This document shows positions 44,071-52,219 of a stretch of 64,000 nucleotides of DNA, one piece after another; position 1 is the stretch's first letter; every line of letters begins with the position of its first letter. The translations under genes and the position numbers were made by a program. The notes beneath the pieces were generated by a model that was not told the DNA's origin, searched no databases, and saw only the letters and a list, made by a program, of their open reading frames with translations. This DNA is from Bacteroides sedimenti (GTDB taxonomy: Bacteria > Bacteroidota > Bacteroidia > Bacteroidales > Bacteroidaceae). Location of the stretch: positions 1,426,001 through 1,490,000 of the forward strand of contig NZ_AP028055.1 of the NCBI RefSeq assembly GCF_040365225.1. Reading direction: 5' to 3'.

Positions 44071-44761
44071 CTGTATTTCTATTTATAAATGCAACATCAG
44101 TCTGATATAAGCAATAATATTAAATTAAATACAGCTTTACTTCCTTTCAAATTCCATATATATGAATGGACTGTTTGAATACGAAGGATAAACCGCTAAT
44201 TCAGAGTTCTTAATTAGGATAAAGTTAACATTCACTTATGCAGGTAATGTTTTTCCTGGAAAGGCATTCTTTGGTTAGCAACTGAGTGATTAAATGAAAA
44301 TGTTTTAGAAGAATAATTCCATGGAAAAAACAGAGGATAAGTCGTTTCTCATAGATGTGGTCATTTTCAGCAAATAATCTCCTAAAAGTAATATTACGAC
44401 TATTTCTCAGCATTAGGCTTCAGTCTCTTTACTCTTCAGAGGATAGTAAGATGTCTTCGGTAAATTGTTTGATAATATGTATCCCGAGCCACATATGTGG
44501 CCATCAGTGTTTTAAAAACAATCTACTCTGAATCTAAGTTTATTATAACTTGATAATTTAACCTTATTTGAATGTAAGTGCTTAAATTTAAATGAGTTAA
44601 CTCTGTTAATTTTAAGAATCATCAGTTGAAATATCACTTAAATAGCGATTATATAACCTCATTGTTAAGCATAAGCAGCGAATCGCTGTTGAAACATCAG
44701 CCTCCTATTCATGGCAGGATTCATGCAACACCCAGTGTAGACATCTTTAGGTACGGAAATA
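44071..44761. other. Intergenic region, no gene recognised
   Basis: About 690 bp of mostly AT-rich sequence between the protease pair and the ABC-F gene. Short frames (for example minus strand 44225-44413) have no family features, and no repeat or RNA gene was recognised apart from the terminator at the right edge. Confidence 0.45.
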
Positions 44762-44799
44762 AAAAACGCCCAGACCATTGAATGACCTGAGCGTTTTTA
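44762..44799 (-). terminator. Terminator after the ABC-F gene
   Basis: AAAAACGC-CCAG and CCTG-AGCGTTTTT pair around a small loop that itself contains CATT/AATG. On the minus strand the stem is followed by T-runs, just after the ABC-F stop codon. Confidence 0.8.
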
Positions 44800-44822
44800 T
44801 ATTATATCAGTTAATCTTGCAA

Positions 44823-46442
44823 TTACTTGTCGCCGTACATCTTTCTGCGAAGCTCCTTGATGTGGTCGGAAGTGACGTAATCGTCATAATCCATCATCTT
44901 ATCGATGATTCCGTTCGGAGTAAGCTCTATCACACGGTTGGCCACAGTCTGGATAAACTCGTGGTCATGTGAAGAGAAGAGCACATTTCCCTTGTAAGTC
45001 TTCAGGTTGTTGTTGAACGCCTGAATAGATTCCAGGTCAAGGTGATTGGTCGGTGAATCGAGAATCAGACAGTTGGCACTACGCAACTGCATACGTGCAA
45101 TCATACAACGCATCTTCTCTCCTCCCGAAAGAACACTTACCTTCTTGAGCACCTCTTCGCCCGAGAAAAGCATACGTCCCAGGAAGCTCTTCATGTAGAC
45201 TTCGTTTCCTTCGCCAAACTGACCAAGCCAGTCCACCAGGTTAAGGTCCGAGTTAAAGAAATCGGTATTATCCAATGGCAGATAAGCGGTGGTAATGGTT
45301 ACCCCCCAGTCATAATGTCCGGCATCGGCCTTCATGTTTCCGTTGATGATTTCAAAGAAGGCAGTCATAGCACGAGGATCACGTGACAGGAATACAATCT
45401 TATCGTCTTTCTCCACATTGAAGTTAACATCGTTGAACAGCACTTCGCCCTCTTCTGTCTTCTTGCTCAAACCAGAGATTTCGAGGATGCGGTTACCCGG
45501 TTCACGTTCGGGAGTGAAAATGATTCCCGGATACTTACGTGAAGATGGTTTGATTTCGTCTACATTAAGCTTCTCGAGCATCTTCTTACGACTGGTAGTC
45601 TGCTTACTTTTTGCCACATTGGCACTAAAGCGGCGGATAAACTCTTCCAGCTCTTTTTTCTTTTCATCAGCTTTTGCTTTCTGGTTCTGCTGCTGACGGA
45701 GAGCCAGCTGGCTTGATTCGTACCAGAAACTATAGTTACCGGCAAAGAGGTTAATCTTGCCATAGTCAATATCTACTGTATGCGTACATACCGAGTCGAG
45801 GAAGTGACGGTCGTGGCTTACCACAAGCACAGTATGTTCAAAGTTGGAAAGATACTCCTCCAGCCATGTCACGGTTTCCATGTCCAGGTCATTGGTAGGC
45901 TCATCGAGCAGCAGGTTGTCCGGATTACCGTAAAGCGCCTGTGCCAACAGCACACGTACCTTTTCCTTACCGCTTAAATCGCCCATCAGGGTGTAGTGTT
46001 TATCCTCCTTCACGCCAAGTCCGCTCAGCAGCATTGCCGCGTTGCTTTCAGCGTTCCATCCGTCGAGCTCTGCAAATTTCTCTTCCAGCTCGGATACTTT
46101 CAATCCGTCCTCGTCGGTGAAATCTTCTTTTGCATAAAGAACCTCCCGCTGTCTCATAATGTCCCAAAGAACGGTATGCCCCATCATTACGGTATCCATT
46201 ACGGAATATGCATCCCACTTAAAGTGGTCCTGACTCAATACGGACAGACGCTCGCCCGGACCTAACGCAATAGAACCGGTTGTGGGGTCCAGATCCCCGT
46301 ATATCGTACGAAGGAAAGTAGATTTACCTGCTCCGTTGGCACCGATAATACCATAGCAGTTACCATTCGTAAACTTGAGGTTTACGTCATTGAACAAAAC
46401 TCTCTTACCAAACTGAACTGAAACGTTCGAAACTGTAATCAT
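44823..46442 (-). CDS. ABC-F family ATPase, YbiT-like, with degenerate second nucleotide site
   Basis: A 539-residue cytoplasmic protein of the ABC-F class (ribosome-associated ATPases; no membrane domain). NBD1: Walker A GANGAGKST (34-42), signature DLSGKEK, Walker B LLLDEPTNDLD. The inter-domain linker (about 240-310) contains SKQTTSRKKMLEKL and IKPSSRKYPGI, resembling YbiT. NBD2 keeps the signature LSGGEKMR, but its Walker A position reads FLSRDPRAMTAFF, with no GxxGxGK, and its Walker B is LILDSPTNHLD, with Ser for the catalytic Glu. Only one of the two composite ATP sites therefore looks catalytic. It may act on stalled ribosomes; resistance function cannot be claimed. Confidence 0.9.
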   Translation of the reverse strand: MITVSNVSVQFGKRVLFNDVNLKFTNGNCYGIIGANGAGKSTFLRTIYGDLDPTTGSIALGPGERLSVLSQDHFKWDAYSVMDTVMMGHTVLWDIMRQREVLYAKEDFTDEDGLKVSELEEKFAELDGWNAESNAAMLLSGLGVKEDKHYTLMGDLSGKEKVRVLLAQALYGNPDNLLLDEPTNDLDMETVTWLEEYLSNFEHTVLVVSHDRHFLDSVCTHTVDIDYGKINLFAGNYSFWYESSQLALRQQQNQKAKADEKKKELEEFIRRFSANVAKSKQTTSRKKMLEKLNVDEIKPSSRKYPGIIFTPEREPGNRILEISGLSKKTEEGEVLFNDVNFNVEKDDKIVFLSRDPRAMTAFFEIINGNMKADAGHYDWGVTITTAYLPLDNTDFFNSDLNLVDWLGQFGEGNEVYMKSFLGRMLFSGEEVLKKVSVLSGGEKMRCMIARMQLRSANCLILDSPTNHLDLESIQAFNNNLKTYKGNVLFSSHDHEFIQTVANRVIELTPNGIIDKMMDYDDYVTSDHIKELRRKMYGDK

Positions 46443-46563
46443 TCTATATTGTCTTTTATACCTTGTTTATTAAACGGGCACAAAGGTAGTCATTTAAAAT
46501 GAATTATTTCGCCAATCTGTCAGATTGTTAACTCTCAGTTAGCCATTATTCACTAAAAAGCAG

Positions 46564-46571
46564 TACTTTTG
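46564..46571 (+). promoter_or_regulatory. Probable -7 box for grpE-dnaJ
   Basis: TACTTTTG fits the Bacteroides -7 consensus TAnnTTTG, giving a leader of about 125 bases before the preferred grpE ATG. The -33 partner is not clear, and no CIRCE-type inverted repeat was seen. Confidence 0.55.
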
Positions 46572-46699
46572 CACAAAATTTTGTCCGGACTGTTATCTTG
46601 GCAAAGAATTTGTAGTCCTTTTTGCGAACCACACCCTCTTAAAAACGAAGTATGGTAAAATCATTTTGGAATAACAGGAAAAATAAAAAGACAACATAT

Positions 46700-47293
46700 A
46701 TGGATCCAAAGAAAAAAGAAACGATTAAAGAAGAAGAATTAGTAGAAAGCACTCAGCAAACGGAAGCGGCTCAGGAAACAGAGGCTCCTCAGCAGGAAAC
46801 TCCGGCTCAGGAAGAAGAGCTAACACCAGAACAGGCGCTGGCAAAGCAACTGGAAGAGGCGAATGCAACAATCGAAGACCAGAAGGACAAATATTTGCGT
46901 CTGTCTGCCGAATTCGACAACTACCGCAAACGCACCATGAAGGAAAAAGCCGAGCTGATTAAGAACGGTGGCGAAAAGAGCATTAGCAGTATCCTTCCTA
47001 TAATCGATGATTTGGAGAGAGCTTTGAAGATGATGGAAACAGCTGAAGATGTTGTTGCAGTACGCGAAGGTGTGGTACTTATCTTCAACAAGTTTATGGG
47101 GATCATGGGACAAAACGGCGTACAGATGATTGAAACTGCCGAATGTGAATTTGATACCGATTTCCACGAAGCAATTGCCACAATCCCAGCTCCGACTGAA
47201 GAGCTGAAAGGAAAGATTCTGGATTGCGTTCAGACCGGATATACACTTAACGGAAAAGTAATTCGTCATGCCAAGGTTGTAGTAGGCGAATAA
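46700..47293 (+). CDS. grpE: Nucleotide exchange factor GrpE
   Basis: A 197-residue cytoplasmic co-chaperone that releases ADP from DnaK. The N-terminal third is charged and Gln/Glu-rich; the long coiled coil begins near KQLEEANATIEDQKDKYLRL, followed by SAEFDNYRKRTMKEKAEL and the C-terminal beta domain with signature VQTGYTLNGKVIRHAKVVVGE. The frame is open back to an ATG at 46652, but the ATG at 46700 (MDPKKKETIKEEE) gives the usual GrpE start and follows a region without coding character. It precedes dnaJ by 18 bp, the standard grpE-dnaJ pair. Confidence 0.96.
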   Translation: MDPKKKETIKEEELVESTQQTEAAQETEAPQQETPAQEEELTPEQALAKQLEEANATIEDQKDKYLRLSAEFDNYRKRTMKEKAELIKNGGEKSISSILPIIDDLERALKMMETAEDVVAVREGVVLIFNKFMGIMGQNGVQMIETAECEFDTDFHEAIATIPAPTEELKGKILDCVQTGYTLNGKVIRHAKVVVGE

Positions 47294-47311
47294 TTTAAAG
47301 GATAACAAACA

Positions 47312-48490
47312 ATGGCTAAAAGAGATTACTATGAAGTGCTGGGGGTAGAGAAATCTGCCACAGTGGATCAGATTAAAAAAGCATATCGTAAAAAAGCAAT
47401 TCAATATCACCCCGACAAGAACCCGGGGAATAAAGAGGCGGAAGAGAAATTCAAGGAAGCGGCAGAAGCGTATGACGTGCTGAGCAACCAAGATAAGCGC
47501 GCTCGTTACGACCAGTTTGGCCACGCCGGCATGAGCGGAGCGGCAGGCAACGGCGGACCGTTTGGCGGTGGCTTTGGTGGCGGAGGCATGTCAATGGACG
47601 ACATCTTCTCCATGTTTGGTGATATATTTGGCGGTCACAGCGGAGGAGGCTTTGGCGGATTCGGCGGTTTTGGCGGCGGAGGCGGTCAGCAACAGAGACG
47701 TTTCCGAGGTTCGGACCTTCGCGTAAAGGTAAAGCTCAACCTGAAAGAGATCTCAACCGGAGTAGAAAAGAAATTCAAACTGAAGAAATACGTTGTCTGT
47801 TCGCACTGTAGCGGTACAGGAGCCGAAGGCAACAGCGGTTCGGAAACCTGTTCTACCTGTAAAGGTTCGGGTTCGGTAATCCGTAACCAGCAAACTATCC
47901 TGGGAACCATGCAGACCCGCGTCACTTGTCCTACCTGTGGTGGAGAAGGAAAGATTATCAAGGATAAATGTAAGGTATGCGCCGGTGAGGGTATTACATA
48001 CGGTGAAGAGCTGGTAAGTGTAAACATCCCCGCGGGTGTCGCCGAAGGAATGCAGCTCTCCATGAGCGGGAAAGGAAATGCCGGAAAGCACAACGGTGTG
48101 CCGGGCGATCTGCTTATCCAAGTGGAGGAAGAACAACATCCCGACTTGGTTCGTGATGAGAACGATCTTATCTACAACCTGCTGCTAAGCTTTCCAACCG
48201 CAGCATTGGGTGGAGCAGTAGAGATCCCAACAATCGACAGTCGGGTGAAGGTAAAGATTGAACCGGGCACTCAACCGGGCAAGGTGCTTCGCCTGCGTGG
48301 CAAAGGTCTACCAAGCGTAAACGGATACGGCACAGGTGATCTGTTGGTAAACGTAAGTATCTACGTACCCGAGTCACTCAACAAAGAAGAAAAGAGTGTT
48401 CTTGAAAAACTGGAGACTTCGGACAGCTTTAAGCCGAATAATAGCGTGAAGGAGAAGATATTCCGCAAATTCAAGAGTTTCTTTGACTGA
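47312..48490 (+). CDS. dnaJ: Chaperone protein DnaJ
   Basis: A 392-residue type I J-protein that delivers substrates to DnaK and stimulates its ATPase. The J domain (1-70) has the HPDK motif at 33-36; the Gly/Phe-rich region (about 78-130) is long and contains repeated GGFGG units; the zinc-binding domain has four CxxCxGxG modules (CSHCSGTG, CSTCKGSG, CPTCGGEG, CKVCAGEG); the C-terminal substrate-binding domain follows. Co-transcribed with grpE. Confidence 0.97.
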   Translation: MAKRDYYEVLGVEKSATVDQIKKAYRKKAIQYHPDKNPGNKEAEEKFKEAAEAYDVLSNQDKRARYDQFGHAGMSGAAGNGGPFGGGFGGGGMSMDDIFSMFGDIFGGHSGGGFGGFGGFGGGGGQQQRRFRGSDLRVKVKLNLKEISTGVEKKFKLKKYVVCSHCSGTGAEGNSGSETCSTCKGSGSVIRNQQTILGTMQTRVTCPTCGGEGKIIKDKCKVCAGEGITYGEELVSVNIPAGVAEGMQLSMSGKGNAGKHNGVPGDLLIQVEEEQHPDLVRDENDLIYNLLLSFPTAALGGAVEIPTIDSRVKVKIEPGTQPGKVLRLRGKGLPSVNGYGTGDLLVNVSIYVPESLNKEEKSVLEKLETSDSFKPNNSVKEKIFRKFKSFFD

Positions 48491-48659
48491 TTTGTGTAGT
48501 TCTTTACATCATATAGAATAAAAGAGGCTCATCCTAAAAAGGTATAGCTTTTATTGTGTAGAGCTAAAATTTTCAGTTCAAAGAACTTTTGATCTCTACA
48601 TCCGTATGCTTGCCTTCTATCATTTTGATTTTATTATTGCTGCCTCTCAGTAATACTGC

Positions 48660-48726
48660 TAATAAGCTGGAATTCTCAATGTATTTGAATAACCAAAACA
48701 AATATATTATGAACTCCAGCTTATTT
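48660..48726. terminator. Long inverted repeat downstream of dnaJ
   Basis: AATAAGCTGGAATTC (about 48660-48674) pairs with GAACTCCAGCTTATT (about 48710-48724) across a loop of about 35 bases and is followed by TTATG. It lies between convergent dnaJ and the PepSY-like gene and may serve as terminator for one or both. Confidence 0.5.
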
Positions 48727-48784
48727 TATGTGCTAACTATCCATTCCTAATATAAAGCAAATTATAAAAGATTTTCGTTCCTTC

Positions 48785-49339
48785 CTATTTTGTATCCCCA
48801 TGATAGTTAAAAGATATACTTCTTACTACATTGTCTTTTACAAGTGTGAGGCGGATATGTTGCTCTACACTATTCTTATCATGATAGTATTTAATCATCT
48901 CTTTATTCCCAACTACAGTCCAGTCTTTGTATTTGCTTTTTGAAAGTGATTCTAAAACATAGGGAGGTATTTCTATATTAGTAGACTCCTCTCGAGTTGA
49001 AATAAGATCTCCTTTTGCAGAATAGACTGCAGACAATATGCCTTTAGCAGTTTTCATAGAAACTCTATAAAAATCGGGTTTAACATCGGATGCAGCTTTA
49101 TCATATACCCATCCATATTCATGTAACGCATAAGGGAACTTGGTCCATGTAGCTGGATTTTCCATTTTAAAGTCAACTTTCATTGCCGCCCTGACAGAAA
49201 GAGGAACTTGTTCATTTTTAAGTTCAAAACCTGATTCAGGTATTGCTTCGTCATTTGGATTATAATCATGGTCCACTTGTGCAACTGAAGGAAGCATAAA
49301 AGCCATTAAGGCTAGGCATGTAAATAATAATTTTTTCAT
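48785..49339 (-). CDS. PepSY-like periplasmic protein
   Basis: A 184-residue exported protein with signal peptide MKKLLFTCLALMAFMLPSVAQ (the ATG at 49339 is preferred to a TTG at 49345). The mature part has two PepSY-like beta-alpha units: VPLSVRAAMKVDFKMENPATW with YRVSMKTAKGILSAVYSAKG, and IPPYVLESLSKSKYKDWTVVG with HIRLTLVKDNVVRSISF. This family (formerly annotated as putative beta-lactamase-inhibitor-like) is widespread in Bacteroides, with unknown ligand. It stands alone. Confidence 0.8.
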   Translation of the reverse strand: MKKLLFTCLALMAFMLPSVAQVDHDYNPNDEAIPESGFELKNEQVPLSVRAAMKVDFKMENPATWTKFPYALHEYGWVYDKAASDVKPDFYRVSMKTAKGILSAVYSAKGDLISTREESTNIEIPPYVLESLSKSKYKDWTVVGNKEMIKYYHDKNSVEQHIRLTLVKDNVVRSISFNYHGDTK

Positions 49340-49800
49340 AATCAATGAGATTTAATTGATAACTAATAAATATAAAACAGACATATAGTAAATAACAAAT
49401 AAGATGCCTTTTATTCTATTGCATCAGCTTTATTTTAATATAAATTGCACATTATCTGCTATTTAACCAAAAATAAAGCTTTCAAGATTAATTAATGTAT
49501 ATCTTAATATATCAGAAGAATATTTGTCATAGAAATCATATAAAATATTTAAGATACTTTATTTATTATGTGTTAACATTTGTTTGTATTTTATAGCATG
49601 ATGGATTCTTTAAAATAAAATCATGAATTGCAAATGTTTAAATTAAAAAGATGAAATATGAATGATAAAAAAACACTTTTCTATAAAAAACTATACTTGG
49701 AGTCGCTGAACATATTTAAAGCAAGAATGTTAATTATATTGTATCTCAGCGACTTTTCGTCTTTGCAGGTGTTTAATGTAACATTATTAATTATGATGCT
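49340..49800. other. AT-rich leader region of the polyketide synthase operon
   Basis: Very AT-rich. It contains a hairpin with a 9-bp perfect stem, AGTCGCTGA (49701-49709) and TCAGCGACT (49746-49754), followed by TTTT, ending 46 bp before the polyketide synthase ATG. A 51-codon frame (49658-49813) spans the hairpin and overlaps the synthase start; it is hydrophobic at its end and has no family features, so it is left unannotated. The hairpin could be a terminator or an attenuator. Confidence 0.45.
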
Positions 49801-50865
49801 ATGCCTTCATTAGCAGCGATATCAAAAATTGATTTTCCTTTCAAAATAGATCAGAAGGAAGTGAAGAAATATGCCAAAGATTTTTTTGCACCTTCTTTTC
49901 CGCAAGTTGAAAGTATGTTGAGTGCATTTGATAATACCGAAATAGTAACAAGAAATTTTTGCAAATCACTGGATTACTATTCAACCCTACATACTTTTCA
50001 GGATCAAAATGTAGAATATATAAGGATATCTCTTGAATATTCAGTCAGAGCAATAGAGGAGTGTATTTCTACTGCGCAAATTAATAAGGATGATATAACT
50101 GATATAATTTTTATTTCCACAACAGGACTTTCTACACCAAGCTTAGATGCACTTATCATTAATAAAATGAGATTGAACAAAAACATCAACCGTATGGCTA
50201 TTTTTGGTTTAGGTTGTGGAGGAGGAGTTGCTGGTTACTCAAAAGCATGTATTTTGGCTAAAGCGAATCCGGAAGCAGTGGTTCTACTAGTAGCTGTGGA
50301 GTTGTGTTCATTGACTTTCTTACGCAATGATTTTAGTATGAGTAACTTTATAGGTACAACTTTATTTTCTGATGGTATAGCCGCCTGTCTGATTGTTGGA
50401 GATCATTATGTAAACAACACCAAAAATGAAATAACATTTCTGGCAAGTCAAAGCAAGTTGTATTATGATTCACTTGATGTAATGGGATGGAATTTTGTTG
50501 ATGAAGGATTTAAAGTTTTGTTTTCATCAGACATTCCATCTATTATTGCAAAAAATGTAAATAACGATATTACTTCATTCTTAGATAGAAATCATTTAAA
50601 AATTTCAGATGTAAAGAATTTTATATTCCATCCAGGCGGTAAAAAAGTCATAACTGCTTATGAAGAAGCTCTATCGGTAGAGGGTGATTTTCTTAAAAAT
50701 ACAAGAGAGGTGATGAATGAGAATGGCAATATGTCTAGTCCCACAGTTTTATATGTTCTGGAGAGGTTTCTTACTCAAGGTTTTGAGGATGGTTACGGAT
50801 TGATGTCTTCAATGGGACCTGGCTTTTCTTGTGAGATGGTTTTGCTCCAAATGAATGAAAAATAA
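49801..50865 (+). CDS. Type III polyketide synthase (chalcone/stilbene synthase-like)
   Basis: A 354-residue thiolase-fold enzyme that condenses an acyl-CoA starter with malonyl-CoA units and cyclises the chain, usually to alkylpyrones or alkylresorcinols. The catalytic triad is intact: C139 in FGLGCGGGVAGYS, H277 in IFHPGGKKV and N310 in NENGNMSSPTVLYVL. The C-terminal GPG loop appears as MGPGFSCEMVLLQ. It overlaps by 11 bp a membrane methyltransferase gene; the same pairing in Bacillus (bpsA-bpsB) makes alkylpyrone methyl ethers. Base composition is much more AT-rich than tex, ars or dnaJ, and a truncated GH16 gene abuts the pair, suggesting recent acquisition. Confidence 0.92.
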   Translation: MPSLAAISKIDFPFKIDQKEVKKYAKDFFAPSFPQVESMLSAFDNTEIVTRNFCKSLDYYSTLHTFQDQNVEYIRISLEYSVRAIEECISTAQINKDDITDIIFISTTGLSTPSLDALIINKMRLNKNINRMAIFGLGCGGGVAGYSKACILAKANPEAVVLLVAVELCSLTFLRNDFSMSNFIGTTLFSDGIAACLIVGDHYVNNTKNEITFLASQSKLYYDSLDVMGWNFVDEGFKVLFSSDIPSIIAKNVNNDITSFLDRNHLKISDVKNFIFHPGGKKVITAYEEALSVEGDFLKNTREVMNENGNMSSPTVLYVLERFLTQGFEDGYGLMSSMGPGFSCEMVLLQMNEK

Positions 50866-51352
50866 CATGACTTTCATCCTTTTAATATCATTAATAATTC
50901 TGTTACGAATTGGAGAATTAATTCTATCCAAAAGGAATGAAAAATGGTTGTTACAAAATGGTGCAATTGAATATGGGCAAAAACATTATCCGTTGATAGT
51001 AGCACTTCATGTTTTATTTATCATTTCGTTAATAATTGAATATTCAATAAAACGGACTGTGCCTTACAACTCTTTTTTACTCGTTTCATATATTTCACTT
51101 CTTGTATTTAAAACTTGGGTCATTTTATCGTTAGGTAAATTCTGGAACACAAAAATTTATCGCATCCGCAATTATCCATTAATAAAAAAAGGGTTATACA
51201 GGTATTTTAAACATCCTAATTATATGATTGTGGTTATTGAAATAGCTGTTATACCTTTAATTTTTCATTTGTATTTTACTGCGGCCATTTTTACCCTATT
51301 TAATGCTATTATGTTGTCAGTAAGAATTAAAGAAGAAAATAAAGTATTGTAG
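50855..51352 (+). CDS. Isoprenylcysteine carboxyl methyltransferase-like membrane methyltransferase (BpsB/YpbQ-like)
   Basis: A 165-residue protein with about four membrane helices of the ICMT family. The conserved SAM-binding end is present: GKFWNTKIYRI near 89, then LIKKGLYRYFKHPNYMIVVIE, matching the GxYRxxRHPxY motif, and a C-terminal RIKEEN (E after R). In bacteria such proteins next to type III polyketide synthases O-methylate alkylpyrones (Bacillus BpsB/YpbQ), and the 11-bp overlap with the synthase supports this role here. No protein prenylation system is expected. Confidence 0.9.
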   Translation: MKNNMTFILLISLIILLRIGELILSKRNEKWLLQNGAIEYGQKHYPLIVALHVLFIISLIIEYSIKRTVPYNSFLLVSYISLLVFKTWVILSLGKFWNTKIYRIRNYPLIKKGLYRYFKHPNYMIVVIEIAVIPLIFHLYFTAAIFTLFNAIMLSVRIKEENKVL

Positions 51353-51559
51353 GTAATCCTGACTGTGAGAGACATTAAGCACCCATACACCACCGCCGAA
51401 ACGCACCTTATGGGTGGCGTGAAATCGGTCGACAAATTCAACTTTAAATATGGAAAGATAGAGGTGAGAGCCAAATTCACCAACGGGCAAGAATCCTGGC
51501 CAACCATCTGGATGATGACCGAAGATGAAACCGGCGAGGTGTGGTCGCAGAAACTATAA
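51353..51559 (+). pseudogene. Truncated GH16 glycoside hydrolase fragment
   Basis: The frame reads HPYTTAETHL, then KFNFKYGKIEVRAKF, then GQESWPTIWMM, the conserved strands of family 16 beta-glucanases (laminarinase-like: YGRIEVRAK and WPAIWM), and stops soon after at TAA 51557. The N-terminal signal and first strands and the catalytic ExDxxE region are missing, so only about 65 residues remain. It begins right after the stop codon of the AT-rich methyltransferase gene and has higher GC, so an insertion or deletion probably cut the original gene here. Confidence 0.85.
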
Positions 51560-51614
51560 TCAGATGCATCGGTTCCCGAACCGCTCTTTTCCGGTCGGGA
51601 CAGAACAAATAATA

Positions 51615-51665
51615 GAGGGGGGGGAGCAATCAATTTCTGCATGGAATAATTGCTACTCCCCCTTT
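51615..51665. terminator. GC-rich hairpin at the end of the ars operon
   Basis: GGGGGGAGCAAT (about 51619-51630) pairs with ATTGCTACTCCCCC (about 51649-51662) with one bulge. It lies between the GH16 remnant and the 3' end of the acetyltransferase gene and may end transcripts from either side; the T-runs are weak. Confidence 0.6.
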
Positions 51666-51704
51666 ATCGATCAGCCGATATAAACATGCTACGAATTAAA
51701 CAAA

Positions 51705-52205
51705 TCAGTCAACGCCCACCACTTTACTTCGTCGTTCCAATATTGCAACATCACGCCATGTATCGCTCATCTTGCCAATGCGTTCTTTAAGCCCGATTGT
51801 CCTGAATCCATGTTTATGATGCAGCTTCAGACTTCCTATATTCTCGGGGAATATTCCCGCTTGCAATGTCCAGATTCCATTTGATTCAGACTCTTGTATC
51901 AATGCCCCCATTAACTTATCTCCTACTCCTTTTCTGCGGAATGTTGAATCAACATAAATACTAACTTCAGCAACTCCCGAGTAGACACATCTGCTGGAAA
52001 CGTTTGACAATGCAACCCAGCCAATTATTTCATCATCAACCTTTGCGATTAATCTACAATCTTTGCGATGTGCATTATTCCAGGAATCCCAATCTGGTGC
52101 TTTGGTCTGGAATGTTGCGTTATTAGTAGCAATTCCTGATTCATAAATTCGTACAACGTCAGACCATGCACGATATGTCATTTGCTCTATTTTGATTTCA
52201 CTCAT
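51705..52205 (-). CDS. arsN1: GNAT acetyltransferase, phosphinothricin/arsinothricin (ArsN1)-like
   Basis: A 166-residue GNAT-fold acetyltransferase of the phosphinothricin N-acetyltransferase type: FQTKAPDWDSWNNAH near 32, DDEIIGWVALSNVSSR, AEVSIYVDSTFRRKGVGDKLM (acetyl-CoA pyrophosphate loop RRKGVG) and ENIGSLKLHHKHGFRTIG. The same subfamily includes ArsN1, which acetylates the amino group of arsinothricin, an arsenic mimic of phosphinothricin. The arsinothricin role is inferred from position: it is the last gene of an eight-gene arsenic operon, 14 bp after acr3. Ordinary PAT/Bar-type activity on another amine remains possible. Confidence 0.75.
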   Translation of the reverse strand: MSEIKIEQMTYRAWSDVVRIYESGIATNNATFQTKAPDWDSWNNAHRKDCRLIAKVDDEIIGWVALSNVSSRCVYSGVAEVSIYVDSTFRRKGVGDKLMGALIQESESNGIWTLQAGIFPENIGSLKLHHKHGFRTIGLKERIGKMSDTWRDVAILERRSKVVGVD

Positions 52206-52219
52206 AAGTTAGTTGGGCA

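Noticed and set aside
44225..44413. 62-codon minus-strand frame between protease and ABC-F genes
   Set aside because: No recognisable feature and no promoter.
46820..47524. Minus-strand 234-codon frame over grpE/dnaJ
   Set aside because: It is antisense to two well-defined chaperone genes and has no protein features.
49658..49813. 51-codon frame ahead of the polyketide synthase as a gene
   Set aside because: It is AT-rich, overlaps the synthase start and spans a hairpin; recorded only as a possible leader.
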